Numbered from the stretch's first letter, positions 33,099-40,534 are shown. The stretch: DNA of 64,000 bases from Bacillota bacterium (GCA_023443315.1 JAEZVA010000032.1:47492-111491), one strand, 5' to 3'. Notes: generated by a model from the sequence alone, not told the origin. Numbers and translations are program-made.

Positions 33099-33119
33099 AG
33101 TTGCAAACTATTCGCAACT
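33099..33119 (-). promoter_or_regulatory. Candidate metal-regulator operator at the znuA start site
   Basis: Inverted repeat AGTTGC, 9 bases, GCAACT lies immediately downstream of the znuA -10 box, where a bound repressor would block initiation. One more copy of CTAGTTGC sits at 33083-33090. It does not match the Bacillus Zur consensus, so its regulator is unassigned. Confidence 0.45.
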
Positions 33120-33128
33120 GCAATTACA

Positions 33129-33157
33129 ATTATAGTAGTCACCATAATAAAAGTCAA
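33129..33157 (-). promoter_or_regulatory. Promoter of znuA-znuC-znuB
   Basis: TTGACT (33152-33157), 17 bases and perfect TATAAT (33129-33134) on the minus strand. The leader is about 135 bases. Confidence 0.85.
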
Positions 33158-33298
33158 GCGATGTTTGTGGCTTTTCTCTTAATTACAAGTATGACCTTCC
33201 AAAATCGTGCTCATGCTTTGGATGAATAGGAATGAACCTGCCATTATCAGAGCAAAATAATACTGTCCATTCAATATGCATAAACGGAGGAGAAAAAG

Positions 33299-33496
33299 TT
33301 GAGTATAGATCCTTTGAAAGAACTGCCGCTTGGGCTTGGCATGGCTTTGGCAAAAAACGTTGAGGCGATGAATCGCTTTTCTGCCATGAGCAAGCAGCAA
33401 CAGCAGCAGATTATTGAGCACACCAAGGTGATAAACTCGAAACAAGAGATGCAGCAGTACGTCAATTCTCTGGTATCGCAGCCGCCTTTGCCGTAA
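33299..33496 (+). CDS. Small conserved-looking protein of unknown function (65 aa)
   Basis: Short soluble protein, probably mostly helical, opening MSIDPLKELPLGLGMALAKN with a glutamine run (KQQQQQIIEH) and an SKQEMQQYVNSL tail. It looks like a small Clostridia protein family that I have no function for. It begins with TTG, preceded by GGAGGAG at ideal spacing, which is good support for translation. The next small gene begins 14 bases downstream, so the two form an operon ending in the terminator at 33737. Confidence 0.7.
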   Translation: MSIDPLKELPLGLGMALAKNVEAMNRFSAMSKQQQQQIIEHTKVINSKQEMQQYVNSLVSQPPLP

Positions 33497-33509
33497 AGAG
33501 AGTGATGCA

Positions 33510-33713
33510 ATGATTTATGATGTCATACCCGGGTTTAAGCAGTATTTCTACTCCCTTTCGCCGCAGGTCAGGGAGCAGGTGCTCTCTTCGCGCGTCGAGC
33601 TATCATCAATCGGCGAACTGATGCGGCTAACCGAACAGCTTACCGCAGACAATGAGCACCCCGCTTCATTGGGCGAACCAACTTCATATGAAACACAGAC
33701 AGAATACAGATGA
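33510..33713 (+). CDS. Small protein of unknown function (67 aa)
   Basis: Begins MIYDVIPGFKQYFYSLSPQVREQVLSS, a predicted soluble helical protein with a polar C-terminal tail. I do not recognise a domain. The ribosome site (GAGAGTG) is weaker than that of its partner, and translation may be coupled because the genes are only 14 bases apart. It is followed by a strong terminator shared with kdgK on the other strand. Confidence 0.6.
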   Translation: MIYDVIPGFKQYFYSLSPQVREQVLSSRVELSSIGELMRLTEQLTADNEHPASLGEPTSYETQTEYR

Positions 33714-33736
33714 ATGTTGGTGATACCGAAACAACG

Positions 33737-33770
33737 AAAGGAGACTGCAGCTAAGCGCAGTCTCCTTTTT
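33737..33770. terminator. Bidirectional terminator between the small-gene pair and kdgK
   Basis: AAAGGAGACTGC and GCAGTCTCCTTT form a 12-bp perfect stem with TT on the plus side and T-rich sequence on the minus side. Confidence 0.92.
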
Positions 33771-33792
33771 ACTGTTGCGATGAAACGAGTCG

Positions 33793-34815
33793 TTATCTCT
33801 GAACGCGTCCGGTGCCGTCGCCGCCAGCAAGTGCCGCGACCTCTGCAACCGATACATGGTTAAAGTCGGTTTCTACCGAGTGCTTTAAGCAGGAGGCCGC
33901 TGTAGCAAACTCGATGGCGTCCTGCGAGGAGTAGCCCTGAGACAGTGCATAAATCAAACCGCCGCCAAAGCTGTCGCCGCCTCCTACGCGGTCTACGATG
34001 CGTACTGCATAGCTTTTAGAGAAATGATGCGCGCTGCCGTCATACAGCATAGCAGCCCAATCGTTGTCGTTTGCCGAGATGCTGGTGCGCAGCGTGATGG
34101 CGACATATTTGCACCCAAAACGCTTTGCAAGCTGGTTAGCAACGCTCTTGTACGCCTCGTGGTTGAGTTTGCCGCTGTCAACATCGGTGCCTTCCGCCTT
34201 AATGCCAAACACCTTATCGGCATCCTCTTCGTTTGCGATGCAGACATCCACATAGGGCATTAGTTCGCCCATCGTCTTGCCCGCTTGTTCGCTCGTCCAC
34301 AGGTTTTTACGGAAGTTAAGGTCACAGCTGACGGTAATGCCCTTTTCGCGCGCCTTTTTGCAGGCGGCAAGGCAGATGTCCGCAACGTTTTGCCCCAGCG
34401 CGGGGGTGATTCCCGTAAAGTGGAACCAGGTGCAGCCGTCAAAGATGGCGTCCCAATCAAAATCCTCCATCGAAGCGGTCGCAATGGCAGAGCCTGCGCG
34501 GTCATAGATTACCTTGGAGGGACGCTGGCTTGCGCCCTTTTCAAGGTAGTAGATGCCAACGCGTGAGCCACCGCGGGTAATGAGCGAGGTGTCTACGCCG
34601 TATTTGCGCAGGGAGTTTACAGCAGCCTGACCAATCTCGTGTTTGGGAAGCTTGGTAACAAACGCGGCATCCTGCCCGAAGTTGGAAAGGGATACCGCAA
34701 CGTTTGCCTCCCCACCGCCGAAGGTCGCGCCCAGCTTATCCACCTGTACAAAGCGGTAATAGCCCTCGGGGGCAAGACGCAGCATAATCTCACCAAAGGT
34801 AACAAACTTAGCCAT
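33793..34815 (-). CDS. kdgK: 2-dehydro-3-deoxygluconokinase (PfkB family)
   Basis: Phosphorylates KDG to KDPG in hexuronate breakdown. The 340 residues show the PfkB N-terminal GEIMLRLAPEGY and GGGEANVAVSLSNFG, and the C-terminal ATP site with the catalytic aspartate in VDRVGGGDSFGGGLIYAL near 280. ATG after AGGAGAAC. It lies 57 bases after eda on the same strand and completes uxaC-eda-kdgK. No KDG-forming dehydratase (uxaA, uxuA) is in the window, so those must be elsewhere. Confidence 0.93.
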   Translation of the reverse strand: MAKFVTFGEIMLRLAPEGYYRFVQVDKLGATFGGGEANVAVSLSNFGQDAAFVTKLPKHEIGQAAVNSLRKYGVDTSLITRGGSRVGIYYLEKGASQRPSKVIYDRAGSAIATASMEDFDWDAIFDGCTWFHFTGITPALGQNVADICLAACKKAREKGITVSCDLNFRKNLWTSEQAGKTMGELMPYVDVCIANEEDADKVFGIKAEGTDVDSGKLNHEAYKSVANQLAKRFGCKYVAITLRTSISANDNDWAAMLYDGSAHHFSKSYAVRIVDRVGGGDSFGGGLIYALSQGYSSQDAIEFATAASCLKHSVETDFNHVSVAEVAALAGGDGTGRVQR

Positions 34816-34871
34816 ATATGTGTTCTCCTATTCAATCAATAATTATTAAATCTAGGATAGGTATCTAAACG

Positions 34872-35834
34872 CTATTTTTGTAACAGATGTACCGCAAAGC
34901 CGCCCACTTCTTCTTTGAGGTAATATGCCGCAAGCTCGCCCTTTGCATTGTATTTTGCGCTCTCTTCAATAAATTCTACGCCCATAAACTTTAAGTAGTT
35001 TACCGCACGTAAGATGGTATTGGTACGGATGGCAATATGCCCTTTTCTTCCGTAAAACGGCGTTTTCATCACCTCAACAGCGGTGCCAGCAAACACAGAG
35101 CCGTTGCCCGGTTTTTTAGAAAGACCAAACAGTGTCTCAAACCGCCCGGCTATGGCTTCCACATCGTCGCCCGGCTCGGGATTGATGCCCACATGCCCAA
35201 GTTCAAAGCCGAGCATCGTCATTACCGCTTCTTTGGCAAGGCGGGTAATCTCGTCAAAACGTCCTTCGTCGATGAGCTCCTCCTTTACCATCCAGCTTCC
35301 GCCGCACGCAAGTACCTTGGGGAACGAGAGATAGTCCATCAGGTTGTTCGGACCGATGCCGCCGGTGGGCATAAATTTAACATTGCTGTACGGCGCCGAC
35401 ATCGCCTTAATCATGTTAATACCGCCTGCCTGCTCTGCGGGAAAGAATTTTACCACATCAAGACCCAGCTCCAATGCCTGCTCGATGTCGCTGGGGTTTG
35501 CGCAGCCGGGTACTATGGCAATCCCCTTCTGTATGCAGTGGCGAACCACGTTGGGGTTGAGCCCCGGGCTTACAATAAACTTTGCGCCCGCCTCTATGGC
35601 GTCATCCGCCTGCTGTGTGGTAAGCACGGTTCCCGCGCCCACCAGCATATCGGGCAGCTCCTTTGCAATGAGTGCAATCGCCTCTTTGGCACAGGATGTT
35701 CGGAAGGTGACCTCCGCTGCGGGAAGCCCGCCGTCATAGAGGGCCTTTGCAAGGGGTACCGCGTCCTTCGGGTCACTGATTTTGATAACCGGGACAATAC
35801 CGATGGCCGCAACGTTACTGATGATGTTGTTCAT
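34872..35834 (-). CDS. eda: KDPG aldolase with C-terminal extra domain
   Basis: Splits KDPG into pyruvate and glyceraldehyde-3-phosphate; 320 residues. The first ~205 form the aldolase barrel with GAGTVLTTQQA near 67, the Schiff-base lysine in VVKFFPAEQAGG near 135, and MPTGGI. The remaining ~110 residues (GHVGINPEPGDDVEAIAGRFETLFGL to the end) look like a glyoxalase/VOC-type domain, an addition seen in some Clostridia. The ATG at 35834 is chosen; the frame runs further upstream, but that part is not family-like. GGAAAGG lies 13 bases before it. Confidence 0.9.
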   Translation of the reverse strand: MNNIISNVAAIGIVPVIKISDPKDAVPLAKALYDGGLPAAEVTFRTSCAKEAIALIAKELPDMLVGAGTVLTTQQADDAIEAGAKFIVSPGLNPNVVRHCIQKGIAIVPGCANPSDIEQALELGLDVVKFFPAEQAGGINMIKAMSAPYSNVKFMPTGGIGPNNLMDYLSFPKVLACGGSWMVKEELIDEGRFDEITRLAKEAVMTMLGFELGHVGINPEPGDDVEAIAGRFETLFGLSKKPGNGSVFAGTAVEVMKTPFYGRKGHIAIRTNTILRAVNYLKFMGVEFIEESAKYNAKGELAAYYLKEEVGGFAVHLLQK

Positions 35835-35922
35835 GGATAATACCATGCCTTTCCGGCTGTTTGCTTCAGCCATAGTTGTTTGTTGTGTTGCATTGTAGAG
35901 TTGTATATATGAACGGGGGATG

Positions 35923-37326
35923 CTAGAACCCAAAACCAAAGTAGCGCGCGGCGTTGTAGTAGCTGATGTCCTCGACCAGCTTGCCGAGATACTCCATATC
36001 GTCGGGGTACTCGCCGTTATCAACGAGCGTGCCGATAAAATTGCATAGGATGCGCCTAAAATACTCATGGCGGGTGTAGGACAAAAAGCTGCGTGAATCG
36101 GTTAGCATACCAACAAAGTTGCCTAGAACGCCTCCTTGGGCAAGTGAGGTAAGCTGTGCTTCCATACCCGCCTTGGTGTCGTTAAACCACCATGCGCTGC
36201 CGTGCTGAATCTTTCCCTCGCCCTCACTCTGGAAACAACCGATAAGCGAGACTATTGCCTCGTTATCCTGCGGGTTGAGCGAATAAAGGATGGTTTTAGG
36301 CAGACTGTCTTCACGCTCAAGCGCATTTAGAAAGTTTGAAAGCTTATCAAGCCGCGTGTTTTGGAAGATGGCATCGTAACCGGTGTCGGGTCCGATGCTG
36401 TCAAACATACGGGTATTGTTGTCGCGTTTACAGCCGAAGTGCAGCTGCATTACAAAGCCATTGTTGTAATACTCTTTGCCTAGATACAGCAGCAGGTTTG
36501 TTTTGTAACCCTCTGCCTGCTCCGGGCTGATGGGCTTGCCCGCAAGGGCTGCCGCAAAGATTTCCTCTGCCTGCTCGTTGGTGATTGGGGCGTATACGCA
36601 GGACTCAAGCCCATGGTCAGACACCGTAGCGCCGTGCTGCTTAAAGTATGCAAGGCGGTCGCTAAGCGCCTTCTTTAGTGTGGACAAGTCGGGAATGGCG
36701 TAGCCGACCACCTTTGCCAAACGCTCGATATACTGCGCAAAATCCGCCTTCTCCACATTAAGCGCCTTATCGGGGCGGGTTGTGGGCAGCACCTTGACAT
36801 CAAAGTTCTTGTCTGCGGCAATCGCCTCGTGGTACTCCAGTGTATCGGTCGGGTCGTCGGTGGTGCAGATTACCTTGACATTGGACTGCCTTATAATACC
36901 GCGCACGCTCATCTCTGGGCTTGCAAGCACCGTGTTGCAGCGGTCAAATATCTCTTTGGCGTTTAGGGCGGTCAGCGGCTCGGTAATGCCGAAATAACGC
37001 TGAAGCTCGAGATGCGACCAATGGTAAAGCGGATGCCCGACCGCGCGGGGCAAGGTTGCCGCATAGGCATAGAACTTGTCATAGTCGCTTGCTGAGCCCG
37101 TCACGCAGCATTCTTCTGCACCGCCGGAACGCATCAGCCGCCACTTGTAGTGGTCGCCCCCAAGCCACACCTCGGTAATCGTGGCATACTGTTTATCCTC
37201 GGCAATTTCAGCCGGATTGATGTGGCAGTGGTAGTCAATAATGGGCAGCTTTTTTGCGTAGTTGTGATACAACGTTTTTGCCGCCTGTGATCGGAGTAAA
37301 AAATCGTCGTCCATAAATGTTTTCAT
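35923..37326 (-). CDS. uxaC: Glucuronate (uronate) isomerase
   Basis: Converts glucuronate to fructuronate and galacturonate to tagaturonate, the first step of hexuronate use. The 467 residues match UxaC, with the metal motif DYHCHINPAEIAEDK near 35, WLGGDHYKWRLMR near 58 and CTTDDPTDTLEYH near 155. ATG start, with GAAAGGC 11 bases upstream. It is first in uxaC-eda-kdgK. The unusual leader holds an interleaved pair of perfect helices next to the ribosome site. Confidence 0.95.
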   Translation of the reverse strand: MKTFMDDDFLLRSQAAKTLYHNYAKKLPIIDYHCHINPAEIAEDKQYATITEVWLGGDHYKWRLMRSGGAEECCVTGSASDYDKFYAYAATLPRAVGHPLYHWSHLELQRYFGITEPLTALNAKEIFDRCNTVLASPEMSVRGIIRQSNVKVICTTDDPTDTLEYHEAIAADKNFDVKVLPTTRPDKALNVEKADFAQYIERLAKVVGYAIPDLSTLKKALSDRLAYFKQHGATVSDHGLESCVYAPITNEQAEEIFAAALAGKPISPEQAEGYKTNLLLYLGKEYYNNGFVMQLHFGCKRDNNTRMFDSIGPDTGYDAIFQNTRLDKLSNFLNALEREDSLPKTILYSLNPQDNEAIVSLIGCFQSEGEGKIQHGSAWWFNDTKAGMEAQLTSLAQGGVLGNFVGMLTDSRSFLSYTRHEYFRRILCNFIGTLVDNGEYPDDMEYLGKLVEDISYYNAARYFGFGF

Positions 37327-37347
37327 AGCATTATGTGCCTTTCTTTG

Positions 37348-37416
37348 CCTGTAAAATTGGGCTAATCGCTACTGCTTGTCCATAGTTTTACAGGAATGCG
37401 ACCAGTTCTATTAGCC
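37348..37416 (-). promoter_or_regulatory. Predicted pseudoknot in the uxaC leader RNA
   Basis: Two perfect helices interleave: TTTTACAGG (37386-37394) with CCTGTAAAA (37348-37356), 9 bp, and GGCTAAT (37360-37366) with ATTAGCC (37410-37416), 7 bp. Read on the minus strand this is an H-type pseudoknot or two mutually exclusive helices, ending only a few bases before the GAAAGG ribosome site. Confidence 0.5.
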
Positions 37417-37486
37417 GTCCTTCCCGACGCAAAAAGCGTAAGAAAACACAGCTAACTATATATCATAAAATTGAATACTACCCTAG

Positions 37487-37514
37487 AGTATAGTATATCC
37501 CTCTTTGGCTGCAA
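37487..37514 (-). promoter_or_regulatory. Promoter candidate for uxaC-eda-kdgK with palindrome
   Basis: TTGCAG (37509-37514), 16 bases and TATACT (37487-37492) on the minus strand. ATACTA (37475-37480) and TAGTAT (37491-37496) form an inverted repeat over the -10 and start region, as expected for a repressor site. Confidence 0.45.
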
Positions 37515-37734
37515 TCGCAATGCCTCGCGTTACAATGTTACTGTTTTTTAACAAAACGCCGACAAAAGGCGTTTTGACAAAATAGATACTAGTTCGATTA
37601 ACCAATGCCTGTGGTAACCCGAAAACTGCGCTCCCCTTCTTTTATTTGCATTCCCGCAACAAGCCGTCCGTGTTTTGTTAACATTTTCGGTGTACAGTTG
37701 TATTTGTATGATTTTATTATGAGGAGTATCACCC

Positions 37735-38148
37735 ATGAACTTTTTATCCCGACTACGCTATCACCTGCAACGTTTCATGTACGGCCGAAACGGTGTAGAC
37801 CTGTTGTCACGCGACCTCAACATTTTGGGGCTAATCTTTATGGTAGCGGATCTGTTTTTGCATAGCTACGTTTTGTATGTTCTTGGCCTAGTTTGCTTCT
37901 TTATCGCTGTGTTTCGCAGCCTGTCGCGCAATATAGCAAAACGCGCAGCGGAAAACTCCCGTTACTTTAACATGAGAAATCGGGTAAAGAACTGGTTTGT
38001 TGCAAAACGGCAGGAGTTTGTCGACAGAAAGGTGTACCGCTATTTTCGCTGTGCCACATGTAACCAACGGCTACGGGTGCCCAAAGGCAGAGGCAAGATT
38101 GAGATTACCTGCCCCAAATGCAAAAGCCGATTCATAAAGAAAGCCTAA
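37735..38148 (+). CDS. Membrane protein with C-terminal zinc ribbon
   Basis: Protein of 137 residues: a basic N terminus, two hydrophobic segments (about 30-45 and 47-63), a basic helical linker, then a zinc ribbon of two CxxC pairs (CATCNQ near 110 and CPKCK near 128) with RVPKGRGKIEITCP between them. This layout is common in Clostridia and uncharacterised; the ribbon would face the cytoplasm. ATG start after ATGAGGAG. It stands alone with about 170 bases before the next gene. Confidence 0.78.
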   Translation: MNFLSRLRYHLQRFMYGRNGVDLLSRDLNILGLIFMVADLFLHSYVLYVLGLVCFFIAVFRSLSRNIAKRAAENSRYFNMRNRVKNWFVAKRQEFVDRKVYRYFRCATCNQRLRVPKGRGKIEITCPKCKSRFIKKA

Positions 38149-38321
38149 TCCACTTTATCTTGTAATCGGGAATAGACACCGACGAAACTTGGCAATATAT
38201 ACTTAACGCAATATCACGGTGGATGGGCGTCTATAATATTGTGACATACCCGGCGGGGCAAAAGCGGTCAAAAAGACACAACGAATTCCCGCTTTAATCA
38301 TAATGAAAAGAGGTCGTTTGT

Positions 38322-38942
38322 ATGAAACGGGTTGTAGCAATTTTTTTATGTACTGTACTTGTGCTCTCGGTTAGCGGATGCGGGATGTTTAACAAAGACA
38401 CGGCATCCAAAATGTCGAGCAGCTCTGCCTTACCGCCATCCAGCATGCCGATAAGCTCCGAACCGACGCCAGAGATAGACATTACCGAGGAACAGATTAC
38501 TATCACACTACCTGCCTTTCTATTTCAAGGCGGGTATGATTTAAACCTAGAGGACGTCAGCTCCGAGGACATAACCAAAAACGCAGACGGCTCGTACACC
38601 GTGGTGCTGAACAAAGAGAAGTACCTACGGCTTGTGGAAGACTACAAAGGAGAAACCGAGAAGATTTTCGCGCAATTCTCCGACACCTTTCCGTCGATTG
38701 AGTCGATTACAAGCAGCGAGGATATGACTGAGATTACTGTATCGGTGGATCGCGCCGCCTTTGAGCAGGGGCTTGATTCGGTCGCCTTGGTGGGGCTATC
38801 GATGGGCGCTTTGACCTATCAGGCGATTACGGGTGCAGGCAACGAGCAGACCAAGGTCACGGTGAATGTGAAGGACAAGAGCACCAACGAGGTGTTTTTG
38901 ACCAGAACCTACCCCGAAGCGTTTGGCGGCAGTCCTCAATAA
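38322..38942 (+). CDS. Putative lipoprotein of unknown function
   Basis: A 206-residue exported protein. The signal MKRVVAIFLCTVLVLSVSGC ends in a lipobox cysteine at residue 20, followed by a short Ser/Pro linker and an acidic mature domain. The later part (KVTVNVKDKSTNEVFLTRTYPEAFGG) looks like a beta-rich fold. I do not recognise a family. ATG after AAAGAGG. Single gene, ended by the bidirectional terminator shared with cotJC. Confidence 0.75.
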   Translation: MKRVVAIFLCTVLVLSVSGCGMFNKDTASKMSSSSALPPSSMPISSEPTPEIDITEEQITITLPAFLFQGGYDLNLEDVSSEDITKNADGSYTVVLNKEKYLRLVEDYKGETEKIFAQFSDTFPSIESITSSEDMTEITVSVDRAAFEQGLDSVALVGLSMGALTYQAITGAGNEQTKVTVNVKDKSTNEVFLTRTYPEAFGGSPQ

Positions 38943-38971
38943 ATGATGAACTGTTTTGTCATTGAACACAA

Positions 38972-38997
38972 AACGCCGATGCGCATGCATCGGCGTT
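38972..38997. terminator. Bidirectional terminator between the lipoprotein gene and cotJC
   Basis: AACGCCGATGC and GCATCGGCGTT form an 11-bp stem with a GCAT loop. T-rich sequence lies on both outgoing sides, between convergent genes. Confidence 0.88.
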
Positions 38998-39020
38998 ACT
39001 TGTTTTTTATAGCCTTATTA

Positions 39021-39650
39021 CTACTTGCTTGACGTTCCTCGTACATTGCCTCGCGGCGTATCAAACGCAGGGTTAAACGCGTAGAAATTTTTGGAGTCCA
39101 GATGGTCCTGCGAGATTCGAAGGGCTTCGCCAAAACGCTGAAAATGGACGATCTCTCGCGCACGCAGGAACTTGATGGGGTCTCTGACATCCGGATCGTC
39201 GGCAAGGCGCAGGATGTTGTCGTACGATAGCCTTGCCTTTTGTTCGGCTGCCAAATCCTCGTGCAGGTCGGCGAGCACGTCGCCGGTTGAAGCGAAGGTG
39301 CTTGCGTCAAACGGCACACCCGATGCCGCAATAGGATATAACCCCGTGGTGTGATCTACAAAATAGGTATCGAATCCGCTTTCTTTTATGTCCTTCTCTG
39401 ATAGGTTCCTTGTTAGTTGATACACAATGGCGCATACCATCTCAAAATGCCCGAGCTCTTCGGTGCCGATGTCCGTTAGCGTACCTACAACCTCGTCGTA
39501 TGGCATAGAATACCGCTGCGACAGATAGCGGTTTGCCGCGCCCAGTTCCCCGTGGGGGCCGCCAAATTGTGTAATTACTACACGTGCAAGGGCGGGGTTG
39601 GGGCGGGCAATCTTTACCGGATACTGTAGCTTCTTTTCATATACCCACAT
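39021..39650 (-). CDS. cotJC: Spore coat protein CotJC (manganese-catalase-like)
   Basis: Coat protein with a ferritin-like manganese catalase fold, 209 residues. Metal-ligand motifs are visible: GELGAANRYLSQRY near residue 35, GTEELGHFEMV near 65, EQKARLSYDNILRLADDPD near 140 and REIVHFQRFGEAL near 170. It opens MWVYEKKLQYPVKI, typical of CotJC. ATG start with GAGGTGTAG upstream. It is the last gene of cotJA-cotJB-cotJC, made in the mother cell. Confidence 0.95.
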   Translation of the reverse strand: MWVYEKKLQYPVKIARPNPALARVVITQFGGPHGELGAANRYLSQRYSMPYDEVVGTLTDIGTEELGHFEMVCAIVYQLTRNLSEKDIKESGFDTYFVDHTTGLYPIAASGVPFDASTFASTGDVLADLHEDLAAEQKARLSYDNILRLADDPDVRDPIKFLRAREIVHFQRFGEALRISQDHLDSKNFYAFNPAFDTPRGNVRGTSSK

Positions 39651-39653
39651 ATA

Positions 39654-39911
39654 CTACACCTCACTTGCCCTTTCCCATGGCCATGGTCCATCGACCCATC
39701 TCCACGTTGATCCTCCGTCATATTGACTTGCAACCAGAGGACCGTATTTTTTCACATACTCTTTCATTGCCTTTTCCCTTAACGCAAGATGCTTGCTGTA
39801 GTATGCCAGTACGTCCTGGTCTTTGGGATGCGTATCAAGGAACAGATTTGCTTCCAGCAGCGCAAAGTCACTGACCTGGATTCGCCTGAGAAGCATTGCT
39901 TTATTTTCCAC
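39654..39911 (-). CDS. cotJB: Spore coat protein CotJB
   Basis: Small coat protein, 85 residues, with LLRRIQVSDFALLEANLFLDTHP, the CotJB core, and a Trp-rich end (STWRWVDGPWPWE). It starts with GTG after GAGGAGGTC. It overlaps the end of cotJA by 11 bases and is followed at once by cotJC, so the three are translationally coupled. It is thought to help incorporate CotJC into the coat. Confidence 0.92.
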   Translation of the reverse strand: MENKAMLLRRIQVSDFALLEANLFLDTHPKDQDVLAYYSKHLALREKAMKEYVKKYGPLVASQYDGGSTWRWVDGPWPWERASEV

Positions 39912-40113
39912 GCGGTAAGACCTCCTCGCCTAAGAACGGCTTATCAAGACTGGGGAAGATGGTTCCCCGTACAAACCCGACCTCTGGGTCGTACGGCTTT
40001 TCCCACGTCTGAAAAGCGACATATGCTATTGCATACGAGATAGGCTGGTTGGTAAACGCATCGCATGAAATAGCAGCCAATGTTCCCTCTTCGCCATAGC
40101 TGTTTTTCATCAT
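39901..40113 (-). CDS. cotJA: Spore coat-associated protein CotJA
   Basis: First gene of the cotJ operon; 70 residues beginning MMKNSYGEEGTLAAISCDAF and containing PISYAIAYVAFQTWEKPYDPEVGFVRGTIFPSLDKPF, the CotJA signature. The ATG at 40113 is 6 bases after GGAGG; an open frame further upstream runs through the leader hairpin and is not coding. It depends on an apparent SigK-type promoter at 40172. Confidence 0.93.
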   Translation of the reverse strand: MMKNSYGEEGTLAAISCDAFTNQPISYAIAYVAFQTWEKPYDPEVGFVRGTIFPSLDKPFLGEEVLPRGK

Positions 40114-40142
40114 GTTATACCTCCATCGCTTTTGATTGGATA

Positions 40143-40170
40143 GTTTGGGTAGGAAGTCCCCTACCCAAAC
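40143..40170 (-). promoter_or_regulatory. Strong hairpin in the cotJ leader
   Basis: GTTTGGGTAGG and CCTACCCAAAC form an 11-bp perfect stem with a 6-base loop, no T tail, between the promoter candidate and the ribosome site. The predicted start of transcription falls inside its first arm. Confidence 0.6.
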
Positions 40171-40171
40171 C

Positions 40172-40199
40172 ATCTTATGCGATGAAAAAGCACGCGGTG
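40172..40199 (-). promoter_or_regulatory. SigK-like promoter of cotJABC
   Basis: CACC (40196-40199), 16 bases, CATAAGAT (40172-40179) on the minus strand. This agrees with the SigK pattern mACm, 16, CATAnnnT at every fixed position counted here. SigE recognises a related -10, so it cannot be excluded. Confidence 0.55.
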
Positions 40200-40249
40200 A
40201 CATTTTAGGTCAAAGAAAGTCAAAGTCAAACAAATGCCGTTTGGCAGCA

Positions 40250-40297
40250 AAATACCCCGAGATGGTTTTGCATAACGCCAAACCATCTCGGGGTATT
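40250..40297 (-). terminator. Terminator of the small membrane protein gene
   Basis: AATACCCCGAGATGGTTT pairs perfectly over 18 bp with AAACCATCTCGGGGTATT and is followed by TTTT on the minus strand. It insulates cotJ from the gene at 40316. Confidence 0.92.
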
Positions 40298-40315
40298 ATC
40301 GTCGTAAATAGAGTT

Positions 40316-40534
40316 CTATTTTTTCTTAATAAGCGAAAGAATAATTCGTACAGCGACAAGCAAAACAACGGCGCCAAGTGATGCGTACATAACAACACGC
40401 AGCCCAAGCGGTGGGATATCGGGCAAGAAGAACGTGCGGTTAACCGTCTCTGCAAATAGAAGCGGCGCAAAGACCGCCGCAATCATCACTACCGCAAGTG
40501 CCGCTGCCAAAACCATGATTATTTTGCGTTTCAT
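40316..40534 (-). CDS. Small two-helix membrane protein
   Basis: Protein of 72 residues with two hydrophobic helices (about 5-26 and 45-67) and a lysine-rich end (LIKKK). Nothing else can be said from sequence. ATG, with AAAGG 13 bases upstream, like several genes here. It lies about 60 bases after ftsZ on the same strand and ends at a strong terminator, so it may be the last gene of the dcw transcript. Confidence 0.6.
   Translation of the reverse strand: MKRKIIMVLAAALAVVMIAAVFAPLLFAETVNRTFFLPDIPPLGLRVVMYASLGAVVLLVAVRIILSLIKKK

Larger units (their letters stand above)
32989..33298. other. Regulatory region between znuA and the small-gene pair
   Basis: Contains the znuA promoter and its candidate operator, both read on the minus strand. 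The plus-strand part just before 33299 has a GGAGGAG ribosome site but no clear promoter. No gene is seen. Confidence 0.55.
37327..37734. other. Divergent region with uxaC leader and an unassigned hairpin
   Basis: No gene seen. It has the predicted uxaC pseudoknot (37348-37416), a palindromic promoter region (37475-37496), and a 9-bp hairpin at 37552-37576 (CAAAACGCC with GGCGTTTTG) that has no gene to terminate on either strand. Confidence 0.5.

Noticed and set aside
35835..36068. N-terminal extension of the eda reading frame into uxaC
   Set aside because: It overlaps the 3' end of uxaC in another frame and is not aldolase-like; the family start MNNIIS is at 35834.
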